A stretch of DNA of 64,000 bases from Paenibacillus donghaensis (lineage in GTDB: Bacteria > Bacillota > Bacilli > Paenibacillales > Paenibacillaceae). Below the pieces are notes generated by a model that saw nothing but the letters and a program-made list of their open reading frames with translations, made no database searches and was not told where the DNA came from. The DNA lies in the NCBI RefSeq assembly GCF_002192415.1, contig NZ_CP021780.1, forward strand, positions 2,728,001-2,792,000, written 5' to 3'. Position 1 is the first letter of the stretch; every line of letters starts with the position of its first letter. Shown here one piece after another: positions 41,903 to 50,780 of this stretch. The position numbers were made by a program, and so were the translations under genes.

Positions 41903-43102
41903 ATGAAAATTCAGCAAGGCACCCGAATGTTCCGCAACACCAGCCTCGCCTTGTTCGCAGGCGGGTTCAGCACCTTTGCTCTGTTATACAGCCTTCAGCC
42001 TTTAATGCCTGAACTATCGGAGACCTTCGCGATCACTCCAACTCAGGCCAGCTTGTCTTTATCCGTAACCACCATTTCCATGGCGCTGACCATGCTGCTT
42101 ATCGGCTCATTGTCAGATGCCTGGGGGCGCAAATCGATCATGACCGCCTCTCTGGTAACGGCATCCGTAATCGCGATTCTGACTGCTGTCATGCCATCGT
42201 TTGTCTTGCTGCTGATCCTGCGGGTGCTGCAGGGTGTGGCATTAGCCGGCTTGCCCGCCATTGCCATGACCTATCTGGTGGAGGAGATTGAACCCGCCAG
42301 TCTGGGGTATGCGATGGGATTGTATATCAGCGGCAATTCCATTGGCGGGATGGCAGGGAGGATGATCAGCGGTCTGCTGACCGATATATGGGGCTGGCGT
42401 TATGCCGTCAGCACCATTGGGCTGCTCGGTGTAGCCTCCGCGCTGATCTTCTGGATGGTGATTCCGTCATCCAGGCATTTCGTCAGCCGGACATCGCGAC
42501 TTAGTGGAGTCGTGCCCCTATTGTGGTCCCAGCTCCGTAACCCACGGCTGCTCTGCCTGTATGGACTCGGATTCCTGCTGATGGGCAGCTTCGTGACCTT
42601 GTTTAATTATATTGGCTTCAAGCTGACCGCCGCTCCCTATAATTTAAGCCAGTCACTGGTTGGCAGCATCTTCGTAGTCTACCTGATGGGAACGTTCAGC
42701 TCTACTTGGATGGGCAGACTTGCAGACCGCTACGGCCGCAGCCGCGTATTGGTGCTGGGACTGGCGCTGCTTCTGCTCGGAGCTTTGCTTACGCTTAACG
42801 ACAGCCTATGGGTCACTATCATCGGACTGGCCGTGTTTGCCTTTGGTTTCTTCGGGAGCCATTCCATTGCCAGCAGTTGGGTCGGTCTGGCCGCTGACAC
42901 TCATCTCTCGCAGGCCAATGCGCTTTATTTATTCTTCTATTATATAGGGTCCAGTGTCAGCGGTACCGGTGGCGGCATGTTATTCAGCAGCCTCGGCTGG
43001 CATGGCGTGGTAGGCATGATAGCCGGCTATGTTATCATCAGCTTGCTGCTGTGCTACATACTGACCGTCAGCAGCAAATCAAATGAGCCTAAAAACAGAT
43101 AA
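41903..43102 (+). CDS. MFS transporter
   Basis: A 399-residue, 12-helix major facilitator, of the YnfM/inner-membrane transport protein type. The A-motif GSLSDAWGRKSIM lies between helices 2 and 3 and its second-half equivalent GRLADRYGRSRVL between 8 and 9. GAAGGTGATG precedes the ATG. As the last gene of the operon it may export a breakdown product or analogue; it could also be independent of the catabolic role. No gene lies in the following 330 bp. Confidence 0.88.
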   Translation: MKIQQGTRMFRNTSLALFAGGFSTFALLYSLQPLMPELSETFAITPTQASLSLSVTTISMALTMLLIGSLSDAWGRKSIMTASLVTASVIAILTAVMPSFVLLLILRVLQGVALAGLPAIAMTYLVEEIEPASLGYAMGLYISGNSIGGMAGRMISGLLTDIWGWRYAVSTIGLLGVASALIFWMVIPSSRHFVSRTSRLSGVVPLLWSQLRNPRLLCLYGLGFLLMGSFVTLFNYIGFKLTAAPYNLSQSLVGSIFVVYLMGTFSSTWMGRLADRYGRSRVLVLGLALLLLGALLTLNDSLWVTIIGLAVFAFGFFGSHSIASSWVGLAADTHLSQANALYLFFYYIGSSVSGTGGGMLFSSLGWHGVVGMIAGYVIISLLLCYILTVSSKSNEPKNR

Positions 43103-43239
43103 AAAGGGCCATACGGTCCGCTGTGACTCGCGAGAACGTATTCGTGCTCGAACTGAACGCATAGATGCTCAAACCCTAACCATCCGTGCTCCAACAGAAG
43201 CAGCCACAGTCATCACACTAAGAGAGTAGCCATATAAGA

Positions 43240-43326
43240 TGAACTTAAGAATGGAGTAGTGGAGTTGCCAGAAATCCTGAACCATAGGGCTTCCTGGCAG
43301 CTCCGTATGTAACATTCTTAAGTTCA
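43240..43326. repeat. 87-bp imperfect palindrome
   Basis: Outer arms TGAACTTAAGAATG (43240-43253) and CATTCTTAAGTTCA (43313-43326) are exact inverted copies; inner arms GGAGTTGCCAG (43261-43271) and CTGGCAGCTCC (43294-43304) also pair. There is no coding sequence. It may be a folded RNA, a double terminator or a small inverted-repeat element. Confidence 0.6.
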
Positions 43327-43344
43327 CGTTCTATATCTAGAAAC

Positions 43345-43382
43345 AAAGACCGCGGTGAGCAATTATTGCTCCCGCGGTCTTT
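43345..43382. terminator. Bidirectional terminator between MFS and siderophore lipoprotein genes
   Basis: AAAGACCGCGG and CCGCGGTCTTT form a perfect stem with an inner GAGCAA/TTGCTC extension. It lies between two convergent genes. Confidence 0.85.
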
Positions 43383-43433
43383 GTGCAAATATAAGAGTGT
43401 TTTTTGTGCGTATACAGCTATACAGCTATTCGC

Positions 43434-44447
43434 CTATTGGCTTAGCCATTCGGCCAGCTCTTCGGTTTGAGAGAGGACGGCGATTGGATCATAATACCAG
43501 GAGCGTTCTTCTTTCCATACGTAGAGATGGTTACTTTTTACAGCCGGAAGACTGCTCCAAATACTGTCAGCCTTGTAATCTTCCACTGTCCGCGAATTGG
43601 AGGTCATGATGATATAGTCACCTGCGTAGGTGCTAAGCGTCTCCGCAGAGATTTCCGCCCATTGCTTCTCCATAATTTCATCCGCTATGGCTGCGGGAGG
43701 CTTGCGTCCAAGCGCCTGATAGATCGGCTGTCCTCCACGTCCGAAATTGTCCCCGTATACCCAGATCGATTTCCCGCCGTCCTCCATGATGGTGAAGGTA
43801 GCCTCGGCAGGGATCGCCTTGTCCACTTTGGCTTTGGCCTCCGCAATCCGCCGGTCATACTCGGACAGCCATTCCTCCGCAGCAGCTTCCTTGCCCAGCA
43901 GCTTGCCGAAATACGTCAGCTCCTCATGGGCATCCTTCAGATCACCATAAGGAACAATAACAGTTGGGGCGATTTTGCTTAAGGCTTCATAGCTTTCCGC
44001 CTGCCCTGAAATGATCAGGTCGGGTGCCAGTGCAAGGATCTTCTCCGCTGACATTTTGCCATATTCGCCGGTATCCTCGACACCCTGAAGCGCTTCCTGA
44101 TAATACATATTCTTCAGCGTCAACCCGGGAGCGCCTACGGGAATGGTATCAAGCGCAATCAGGCTGCCCAGATACTCCTCGGCTACAATCCGCTTCGGCT
44201 GAGTTGGGATTTCAATCTCTCCATTTACCGTAGTAACGGTCTTAAATCCAGTTTCTGCTGTATCCGCCGGTGGAGACGCTTCGGCAGAAGGCTGAACTGT
44301 GGCTGCAGGACTATTGCCAGTCTCTGACTTGGCAGAATTGGCGGCATTGGAATCCCCGCAAGCTGAGAGCAGCAGGATCAATGTCAGCAGCAGAGGGATC
44401 AGCAGCCATGATTTCTTGGACTTACTGGCTGTGTGTGTAGTGAACAA
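43434..44447 (-). CDS. Iron-siderophore ABC transporter substrate-binding lipoprotein
   Basis: A 337-residue receptor of the same class as the one at 24763 and clearly its paralogue (shared DLIISGQAESYEALSKIAPTVIVPYG and YGDNFGRGGQPIYQALG). The signal peptide ends in LLSAC, so Cys30 is lipidated, then a Ser/Ala/Pro linker. Start TTG at 44447 with AAGGAGGAG upstream. A Fur box lies just before it and an AraC/binding-domain regulator gene lies upstream on the same strand. No permease or ATPase is next to it; it must use a shared siderophore permease elsewhere. Confidence 0.92.
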   Translation of the reverse strand: MFTTHTASKSKKSWLLIPLLLTLILLLSACGDSNAANSAKSETGNSPAATVQPSAEASPPADTAETGFKTVTTVNGEIEIPTQPKRIVAEEYLGSLIALDTIPVGAPGLTLKNMYYQEALQGVEDTGEYGKMSAEKILALAPDLIISGQAESYEALSKIAPTVIVPYGDLKDAHEELTYFGKLLGKEAAAEEWLSEYDRRIAEAKAKVDKAIPAEATFTIMEDGGKSIWVYGDNFGRGGQPIYQALGRKPPAAIADEIMEKQWAEISAETLSTYAGDYIIMTSNSRTVEDYKADSIWSSLPAVKSNHLYVWKEERSWYYDPIAVLSQTEELAEWLSQ

Positions 44448-44466
44448 CGGGTAACTCCTCCTTATG

Positions 44467-44486
44467 TATAACGATTATCATTCTCA
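44467..44486 (-). promoter_or_regulatory. Fur box before the siderophore lipoprotein
   Basis: On the minus strand GAGAATGATAATCGTTATA matches the Fur consensus GATAATGATAATCATTATC in 15 of 19 positions. It sits some 20 bp upstream of the TTG start. Confidence 0.8.
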
Positions 44487-44551
44487 TTTACAACTGTACA
44501 AGCTTCTCCGTCAAAATACCATGGACAGAAATGATGCCGGCATATGCAATT

Positions 44552-46147
44552 TTATGATGTTAAAGCCTGGAGCAGCACTTGCAGCTGAGCTAGTGACGAG
44601 AGCGGATCAAAGCCATAGAACATGTCGGCTTCATCAAGTATATAGACCTGTCGGTTACGTACGGCCTCCAGCTGGCACCATGCCGAAGAGAGGAACAACT
44701 GCCCGACACGCTTGCTACCTTCAGCATCTGTAGGCAGTCCGGTGATAAAAATATAGTCTGCCGGGTAGCCGGGAATCTGCTCGATGGGGGCCTCCAAGTA
44801 CCCGCTGCCCATTATATTGTTGTCTATAAGCAGAGAAGGAGGATAGAATCCAAGATCCCCATACAGAACATGACAGCCGCGGCCGTAACTCCCGGCGAAG
44901 CAATAGGCACTGCGGGTACTGATCTCCCATACGATCGCGGAGCCTCTTACAGCACCGATGGACCGGTCCAGCTGCAGATTCGCTTCGCTGCAGAGCTGCG
45001 AATAGGACAGCAGCCATTCTTCGGCCTGCTGCCGCCGGTCGACGACATCGGCAATCCTGCGGAACTGCTGGCGCCAGCTCATCTGCATGTAGGGCAGCTC
45101 AAGCACCGGGGCAAGCGGCACAAGGCTGCGGTTCTCTCTGGGCAGACTGTAGCTGATTATGACATCAGGTTCAGCCGCAGCCACCGAGTCATACAGCAGG
45201 GTGTCGTCGGCTGTATTCAGGTGCAGCTTCTGCGCAGCAGGTACAGACTCCAGGCGCTCATGCCAGGCCGAATACGCCCCTAAGCAGGGGGTGATCTGGA
45301 GCGCACGCAGGCTGGCCGTATGATTGTAGTTGAGAGCTGCCACTTTTTTGTTGGTGCGTTGGTGGTAGACTGTCGGTGATACGCCTACAATCTGTTTGAA
45401 TTTACGGCTCAGATAAGTTCCTTCGCCATAACCAACCTCCTGAGCCAGCGCCGTTAAGCTCGGTTTGCCGGTCAGTAACCTCAGCTGTGCCCTGCGGATG
45501 CGAAGCAGATTGAGATAGGTGCTGAAGGTCTGTCCCGCCATCCGGCGGAAGGTGCGTGAGAAATGCTCCGGGCTAACACCGGCCAGCACCGCCATCTGCT
45601 CACGGGTCAAATCTTCATTATAGTGGGCTTCGATATACTTCAGCACTGGCCCGAACCAGCCGCCCGAAGCGTTCAACTTAGCGGCTAAGCCGCTGTAGAT
45701 TTCTGTCAGTAGTTCAGCAAACAGCTGCTGCACTGCGAATGGTTGACCCTCCTGGGGTTCATTCCAGGCGTGATGCAGCGCCGCCGCCCGGGCAACCGTT
45801 CCCGAAGAGACTTGATGAAGCGGAACTGCACCGGTTAGACGTGAGAAGCTGGGGGTGTGCGGACTGAGACTGATATAATCAATCCATATTCCTTGAAGTC
45901 TGTTCGCACCATCCGGCTCCAGCTGCGGAACTTCTGCACAAGCCAATATACTTCCCGCAGTCAAAGAATGAAGCTGGCCACGTATTCCCGCATAACCTCC
46001 GCCGCCCGTCACGACGATCAGCACCGAAACCGCTGGAGTGGGAGATTCATAACCTTGTACAGCATGCTCACTCAGATTGCTGACGGATATGGGGACACAT
46101 AGCGGATGGGCAAGCTCTGGAATATGGAGCATTAATGATGTAGACAT
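44552..46147 (-). CDS. AraC family regulator fused to a siderophore-binding domain
   Basis: A 531-residue Btr-like regulator: N-terminal AraC-type sensor (about 1-150), helix-turn-helix pair (about 160-260; LAGVSPEHFSRTFRRMAG and VGYGEGTYLSRKFKQIVG), and a C-terminal periplasmic-binding-like domain (about 275-531). It is a paralogue of the gene at 23009. ATG 46147 was chosen because the longer frame to 46189 runs into a Fur-box-like sequence. It lies upstream of the lipoprotein it probably activates when siderophore is bound. Confidence 0.88.
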   Translation of the reverse strand: MSTSLMLHIPELAHPLCVPISVSNLSEHAVQGYESPTPAVSVLIVVTGGGGYAGIRGQLHSLTAGSILACAEVPQLEPDGANRLQGIWIDYISLSPHTPSFSRLTGAVPLHQVSSGTVARAAALHHAWNEPQEGQPFAVQQLFAELLTEIYSGLAAKLNASGGWFGPVLKYIEAHYNEDLTREQMAVLAGVSPEHFSRTFRRMAGQTFSTYLNLLRIRRAQLRLLTGKPSLTALAQEVGYGEGTYLSRKFKQIVGVSPTVYHQRTNKKVAALNYNHTASLRALQITPCLGAYSAWHERLESVPAAQKLHLNTADDTLLYDSVAAAEPDVIISYSLPRENRSLVPLAPVLELPYMQMSWRQQFRRIADVVDRRQQAEEWLLSYSQLCSEANLQLDRSIGAVRGSAIVWEISTRSAYCFAGSYGRGCHVLYGDLGFYPPSLLIDNNIMGSGYLEAPIEQIPGYPADYIFITGLPTDAEGSKRVGQLFLSSAWCQLEAVRNRQVYILDEADMFYGFDPLSSLAQLQVLLQALTS

Positions 46148-46170
46148 ATACTGAATTCTCGCTTTCCTGT

Positions 46171-46192
46171 AAGTGATAACTATTCTCAATTA
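46171..46192 (-). promoter_or_regulatory. Fur-box-like site before the second AraC regulator
   Basis: On the minus strand TTGAGAATAGTTATCACTT resembles a Fur box with two or three deviations in each half. It is 25-45 bp upstream of the chosen ATG. Confidence 0.55.
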
Positions 46193-46331
46193 TAGCATGT
46201 CTGTACCGCTGGTGAAGGTGATCTTGAGAAACTTATCTGGATCAACAAATGGTCTGCTTGCTGAACAAGCTGCAGTTCCCCGGGGCATGTTACAATCACA
46301 ATAGTGTGAAATGGACCATGGAAAGAGGGTT

Positions 46332-47183
46332 ATGCCGTTAATTATGAAAACCAAATATATTAAATGGATGATTCTTCTCATTCCTACCCTAACGGTGGGC
46401 ATCTGGGAATATGTGCGGCATCAATTTCTGTTGTCGTATATTACTATGGATCTGGGCAACTGGCTCACGCCGCTGATCGTGTATTTGGTGAGTGTAACGC
46501 TGCTGAGCCAGTTGTTTCGTATTCTCGAACGGATGCAGCGGGAGCTGGAGCAAGAACGCTCGGCCACGATTGCCTGGAAAGCAAGGGAGCAGCTGGCCAA
46601 CGAGCTTCATGACGGTATTGCGCAATCCCTGTTTCTGCTCTCTGTTAAGGTAGACCGTCTGGAAGGTGAGAAAGACCCGCAGCAGCATCAGCAGGATATC
46701 TACCAGATCCGCAAAACCGTTCATGAGGTGAACCGTTATGTCCGTCAGGCTATCACCGATCTGAAGGTTGAACCGGAGGTGCAGCAGTCAGAAGGCAGTC
46801 ACGAAACTCTGGAGTATAAGCTTCACAAGCTGGCACAGAATGCGCCGATGCAGCTCGATATCGATTGGAGACTGACAGATGAGGAGCTTTCGCCTAAGGA
46901 AACCATCGAGCTGTTGGCCTGTATCCGCGAAGCCGTAGTCAACATTGAGAAACATTCGGGTGCCACCACAGGATTGATCAGCGGCGAAGGCAGTCGGGAA
47001 GGCTGGACCGTGACTGTGAAAGACAATGGAAGAGGGTTCGAAGGCAACCCTTTTGCCCATCCCGACCGCTATGGCTTGAACATTATGAAGGAACGTGCCA
47101 AGGCGATGCAGTGGAAGCTGAAGTTGTGCCGGGACCACGACCATACCGTAGTAGCAATCAGCAAGGAAGGTGAGAAAAAATGA
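46332..47183 (+). CDS. NarL-type sensor histidine kinase (HisKA_3)
   Basis: A 283-residue membrane-bound kinase with two N-terminal helices (about 11-28 and 42-62) and a short linker, so little extracellular sensor. The dimerisation box is ELHDGIAQSLFLLSV with phospho-acceptor His93; the ATPase motifs are REAVVNIEKHS (N box), VKDNGRGF (G1) and YGLNIMKERAKAM (G2). Start 46332 is uncertain; ATGs at 46311 and 46344 are in frame. It overlaps the response regulator by 4 bp and lies before the nos-type genes, which it may control in response to oxygen or nitrogen oxides (inference). Confidence 0.9.
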   Translation: MPLIMKTKYIKWMILLIPTLTVGIWEYVRHQFLLSYITMDLGNWLTPLIVYLVSVTLLSQLFRILERMQRELEQERSATIAWKAREQLANELHDGIAQSLFLLSVKVDRLEGEKDPQQHQQDIYQIRKTVHEVNRYVRQAITDLKVEPEVQQSEGSHETLEYKLHKLAQNAPMQLDIDWRLTDEELSPKETIELLACIREAVVNIEKHSGATTGLISGEGSREGWTVTVKDNGRGFEGNPFAHPDRYGLNIMKERAKAMQWKLKLCRDHDHTVVAISKEGEKK

Positions 47184-47839
47184 CTCTTACACGCGTGTTG
47201 GTCGTGGATGACCATGCACATGCCAGAGAGGCGATCTGCGAGATTCTGTCGATGGACCCCAGCTTCCAGGTGGTTGGGGTAGTCAGCAATGGACACGAAG
47301 CGATTGAATACACTGAGCAATGGTTGCCGGACCTGATCCTGATGGATATCCAGATGCCAGGGATGGACGGATTGGAAGCCACTCAACGTATCAAGCTCAG
47401 CTGTCCTTACGTTAAGATCGTGATGATTACTGTCTCTGATGATATGATTCACCTGCTCGAAGCACTGAAGCGTGGTGCACAGGGTTACCTGCTGAAGAAC
47501 CTGGCCCCTTCAACCTGGCTGCAATATCTGCATTCGATTGTCAATGAAGAGGCACCGCTAAGCCGGGAGGTTGCCTACCAGATTCTGAAGGATGTCTCCT
47601 TATCACAAAAAAACAGCCCACAGGTACAAATCACCGCACGAGAACAGGATATCCTGAACGGGGTTGCCGCTGGCTGGACGAACAAGGAAATTGCCGTCAA
47701 ACACGGCATTTCCGAGCACACGGTCAAGAATCATCTCAAAAACATTCTGCAGAAGCTGCAGCTTCAGAATCGGGTACAGCTTACAAGATATGCATTGGAG
47801 CAAGGACTTATCTCAGACGATTACAATCGTCCGGGATAG
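47180..47839 (+). CDS. NarL/LuxR-type response regulator
   Basis: A 219-residue two-domain regulator. The receiver has Asp10-Asp11, phospho-acceptor Asp56 in DLILMDIQMPG, Thr in VMITVSD and Lys in GYLLKNL; the C-terminal LuxR helix-turn-helix (about 150-212) reads ITAREQDILNGVAAGWTNKEIAVKHGISEHTVKNHLKNIL. It is the cognate partner of the overlapping kinase. The nosD gene begins 184 bp downstream in the same direction. Confidence 0.93.
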   Translation: MTLTRVLVVDDHAHAREAICEILSMDPSFQVVGVVSNGHEAIEYTEQWLPDLILMDIQMPGMDGLEATQRIKLSCPYVKIVMITVSDDMIHLLEALKRGAQGYLLKNLAPSTWLQYLHSIVNEEAPLSREVAYQILKDVSLSQKNSPQVQITAREQDILNGVAAGWTNKEIAVKHGISEHTVKNHLKNILQKLQLQNRVQLTRYALEQGLISDDYNRPG

Positions 47840-47889
47840 GTTCTTTTTTCTTACATTTAAATAGAACACTCTTCGATGGCTATACTTGT

Positions 47890-47905
47890 AGTGACATATC
47901 TCACA
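47890..47905. promoter_or_regulatory. FNR/CRP-type site upstream of nosD
   Basis: AGTGACATATCTCACA matches the consensus TGTGA-N6-TCACA at nine of ten positions. It lies in the 184-bp gap before nosD and would fit oxygen control of a respiratory-copper operon. Confidence 0.55.
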
Positions 47906-48023
47906 AATCTGACACATTAAAGCCAGAAGCATAGCCACATCGAGCTATAGGCAGCAACGCGGACTCCCTTTACACTGAACAAGTGTGTCATTACGGCAGC
48001 CACCCACGCTCAGGAGGTGAACG

Positions 48024-49394
48024 ATGTCCAACCCATACAGGAGCTCTGCGATTACCTGTCGACCGGCCTGCCGGAAGCTGTTCTTCCTGTTGGCCCTGTT
48101 ATGGATACTTTGTAACGGTCCCGGTATAGCTACAGCTGAAACCGCTCCTACCGCTACGCCGCTTCAGCCGATCATCGATGCTGCCCGGAGCGGAGAGGTT
48201 ATCCGGTTGGCGCCCGGTACCTACACGGGGCCAGTACGTATAGACAAGAGGCTGACAATCCACGGTGATGGGCAAGCCACGCTGCGGAATTCTTCACCGG
48301 AAGCCGATGTTGCCGTGCTGATTACTGCAGATGGCGTTCAGTTGCAAGGCCTCAACATCCGGCAGGACAACGACGGCGAAGCGGCAGCGGTTCGCGTCGA
48401 AGCCGATCAGGTCACGTTGACAGACCTCGCGATCCATACCGGCGGTTACGGCATTGTGCTACGTGAAGCAAGTGGCGGTCTTATTGCCCGTAATCGAATC
48501 CGCTGGTTTATACCTGAAGGCCAGCCGCCGGGAACAAGAGGCAACGGTATTGATCTGTATAACGCTCACGGAATTGAGATCAGGGAGAATGAAATCTCCT
48601 ATCTGCGGGATGGCATCTACCTGGAGAACAGCCGCAATACGAAGGTAGACCAGAATCGGCTCTACAATTTGCGCTACGGGGTACACTGCATGTATATCAA
48701 CGGCTCTGAGGTTACCAATAATACCGGCGAATACAATGTGACCGGAGCCATGGTGATGGGAGTGACCGATGTGCTCGTGTCCGGCAATTCCTTTCGCAAG
48801 CAGAGTCAGAATGTGCATTCCCAGGGCATCTTACTCTATGATGTCCGCACCTCAACTATCAAGAGCAACGTGGTGGAGGGCAACCGGGTTGGCATCTATA
48901 TGCAGCGGTCCTCAGATAATATCCTGCTGGACAATGTAGTGCTGCGGAATTTCATCGGCATCCAGTTTGAAGGGGCAGAAGGCAATGAGTTTCAGCGCAA
49001 TGGGTTTATTGCCAATGTGATTGAAGCCGAAGCTGTCAGCAGCAAGGACAATCTCATGAACGGAAACTACTGGGATTCCTTTCAGGGACTGGATATCACT
49101 GGTGACGGAGTAAGTGATCTTCCTTATGCGGTGAATCCGTTCTATCAGCAGCTTATTAAGCGAAATGGTGCTTACCAGCTGTTTTTTCAATCGCCGGGGA
49201 TGAACTTTCTGAGCGGGATGGTTGCTAATGACAAGCAGCAGTGGACAAGTGATCAAGCGCCGCTGATGCAGATCGGAGTAGCAGAAGGGGCGGAAGCGCC
49301 AACCGGCGGCCAAGGCCCCGTGATGGTAGCGGGCTGGGTGTTATTGTTTCTGTCTGTTATTACAATTCTATATATGGGGGTATTGCGATTATGA
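48024..49394 (+). CDS. nosD: NosD, right-handed beta-helix copper-maturation protein
   Basis: A 456-residue secreted or membrane-anchored beta-helix protein. An N-terminal signal (hydrophobic about 20-34, cleavage near IATAETA) is followed by PbH1 repeats (ITADGVQLQGLNIR, NGIDLYNAHGIEIRENEI, GIYLENSRNTKVDQNRL) and a C-terminal membrane helix (VAGWVLLFLSVITILYMG). NosD works with NosF and NosY in assembling the copper centre of nitrous oxide reductase. CAGGAGGTG precedes the ATG. It overlaps nosL by 4 bp. No nosZ lies in the window. Confidence 0.9.
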   Translation: MSNPYRSSAITCRPACRKLFFLLALLWILCNGPGIATAETAPTATPLQPIIDAARSGEVIRLAPGTYTGPVRIDKRLTIHGDGQATLRNSSPEADVAVLITADGVQLQGLNIRQDNDGEAAAVRVEADQVTLTDLAIHTGGYGIVLREASGGLIARNRIRWFIPEGQPPGTRGNGIDLYNAHGIEIRENEISYLRDGIYLENSRNTKVDQNRLYNLRYGVHCMYINGSEVTNNTGEYNVTGAMVMGVTDVLVSGNSFRKQSQNVHSQGILLYDVRTSTIKSNVVEGNRVGIYMQRSSDNILLDNVVLRNFIGIQFEGAEGNEFQRNGFIANVIEAEAVSSKDNLMNGNYWDSFQGLDITGDGVSDLPYAVNPFYQQLIKRNGAYQLFFQSPGMNFLSGMVANDKQQWTSDQAPLMQIGVAEGAEAPTGGQGPVMVAGWVLLFLSVITILYMGVLRL

Positions 49395-49924
49395 GAAAAT
49401 GGAGTGCTGTGCTGATCCTGATCATGGGACTGTTTGTCCTGAGCGCCTGTGGAGAGAAGAAATATGAAGCGCTGGCTATTAATGAAGACGTCGATATCTG
49501 CGTGATCTGTAACATGCAGGTCAAGGATGATGCTTTTGCCACCCAACTGACAACTAAGGAAGGCAAAAACTATAAATTTGACGATATTGGCTGTATGAAT
49601 GAATGGAAGCAACAGAACGGGAGCGACAATATCGGCATGGATTATGTCCGTGATTACAATGACAAGGCATGGATCGAATTCAGCAAGGCCAGCTATGTCT
49701 ATGCCGAAACCCTGCGTACACCGATGGCTTATGGCGTGATCAGCTTCAAGGATACGGCTTCTGCCGAAGCCTTTGTGGCAGAGCAAGGCGTTGGAGAGGT
49801 GCTGACCGCCGGAGATTTGTCCTCCCATGATTGGAAGCAGAACACGGACATGATGAACATGGAGATGGACGGCGAAGGTCATAGCCATAGCCATGAGGAG
49901 GAGAACGGAGAAGCAGGGCACTAG
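49391..49924 (+). CDS. nosL: NosL family copper-chaperone lipoprotein
   Basis: A 177-residue lipoprotein (signal peptide ends LSAC, Cys20). The metal site is DICVICNMQVKDD, with Cys37, Cys40 and Met42; NosL binds Cu(I) outside the cytoplasmic membrane and delivers it to NosZ assembly. The C-terminus is Met/His/Glu-rich (DMMNMEMDGEGHSHSHEEE), an additional metal-binding tail not present in all family members. Start overlaps nosD by 4 bp. Followed after 34 bp by the permease. Confidence 0.9.
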   Translation: MRKWSAVLILIMGLFVLSACGEKKYEALAINEDVDICVICNMQVKDDAFATQLTTKEGKNYKFDDIGCMNEWKQQNGSDNIGMDYVRDYNDKAWIEFSKASYVYAETLRTPMAYGVISFKDTASAEAFVAEQGVGEVLTAGDLSSHDWKQNTDMMNMEMDGEGHSHSHEEENGEAGH

Positions 49925-49958
49925 GGCGCTGCCATTCTAAAGAGCTGGAGACATCACT

Positions 49959-50780
49959 ATGACCGATTTAATACAAGTTGCACGAAGAGAATTGAAGATG
50001 GGCTTCCGCAATCCCTGGTCCTATTCCTTTCTGGCTCTGTTCTGTACCTTTAGCTTAAGCCTGCTGCTGATTAATTCACAGAATATGGTTCAGGGCTACT
50101 CTGCGGTGACTGCATCCATGCTAAACCTGATCCTCTATCTGCTGCCGCTAATGACGCTCTTCCTCGGCTCCTTTTCTTTAACTTCAGAGAAGGAGGAGGG
50201 CAGCTGGCAGCTCTTGTCTACCTATCCAATTGGAACGATGTCCTTTATCCTTGGCAAATATGCCGGTCTTGCCGCCGTTCTACTGGTCATCGTAGCCTTC
50301 GGCTACGGCCTGATGGGCTTTATCAGCGGCTTCACCGGAATGAGCTTTGACGCAGATACTTATTTTCTTTTTCTGGCATTCTCAGCCGGGCTGGTGCTGT
50401 TATTCCTGACGATTGCCTTGTTCATCGGCTCCTTATCCCGCAACCGCTGGCAAGCGCTGACGGTATCTGTAGCGGTGTGGTTCTTCACGGTCATTGGCTG
50501 GCCAACCTTTCTGATCGCCATGCTGGGCTGGCTGCCCTATCTGTGGATCAAACCTGCTCTGACCGTATTAACGATACTTAATCCTGCCGAGCTGGTGCGG
50601 CTGTTCGTCGTGGTGAAGCTTGGCGGCGGTTCTGTGCTGGGTCCGGAATATTATGAATGGGTCACATGGATCAGCCGGCCCCAAGGCAGCGTTCTGTTTA
50701 TAGGGATCTGCCTGCTCTGGATCAGCCTGTCGATTGTTGCCGTGTATGGGATCTGGGAAAGGGGGCGTTCCCGTGGATAG
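49959..50780 (+). CDS. nosY: NosY-type ABC permease
   Basis: A 273-residue membrane protein with six helices, of the ABC-2 type. LGSFSLTSEKEEGSWQLLSTYPI is the conserved cytoplasmic segment of NosY. With NosF and NosD it forms the NosDFY complex, which moves sulfur and/or copper across the membrane for enzyme maturation. GGAG lies upstream of the ATG. The end overlaps nosF by 8 bp. Confidence 0.88.
   Translation: MTDLIQVARRELKMGFRNPWSYSFLALFCTFSLSLLLINSQNMVQGYSAVTASMLNLILYLLPLMTLFLGSFSLTSEKEEGSWQLLSTYPIGTMSFILGKYAGLAAVLLVIVAFGYGLMGFISGFTGMSFDADTYFLFLAFSAGLVLLFLTIALFIGSLSRNRWQALTVSVAVWFFTVIGWPTFLIAMLGWLPYLWIKPALTVLTILNPAELVRLFVVVKLGGGSVLGPEYYEWVTWISRPQGSVLFIGICLLWISLSIVAVYGIWERGRSRG

Noticed and set aside
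49253..49921. Long minus-strand open frame opposite nosL
   Set aside because: It is an antisense shadow of the well-supported nosD and nosL genes with no ribosome binding site or family motif.
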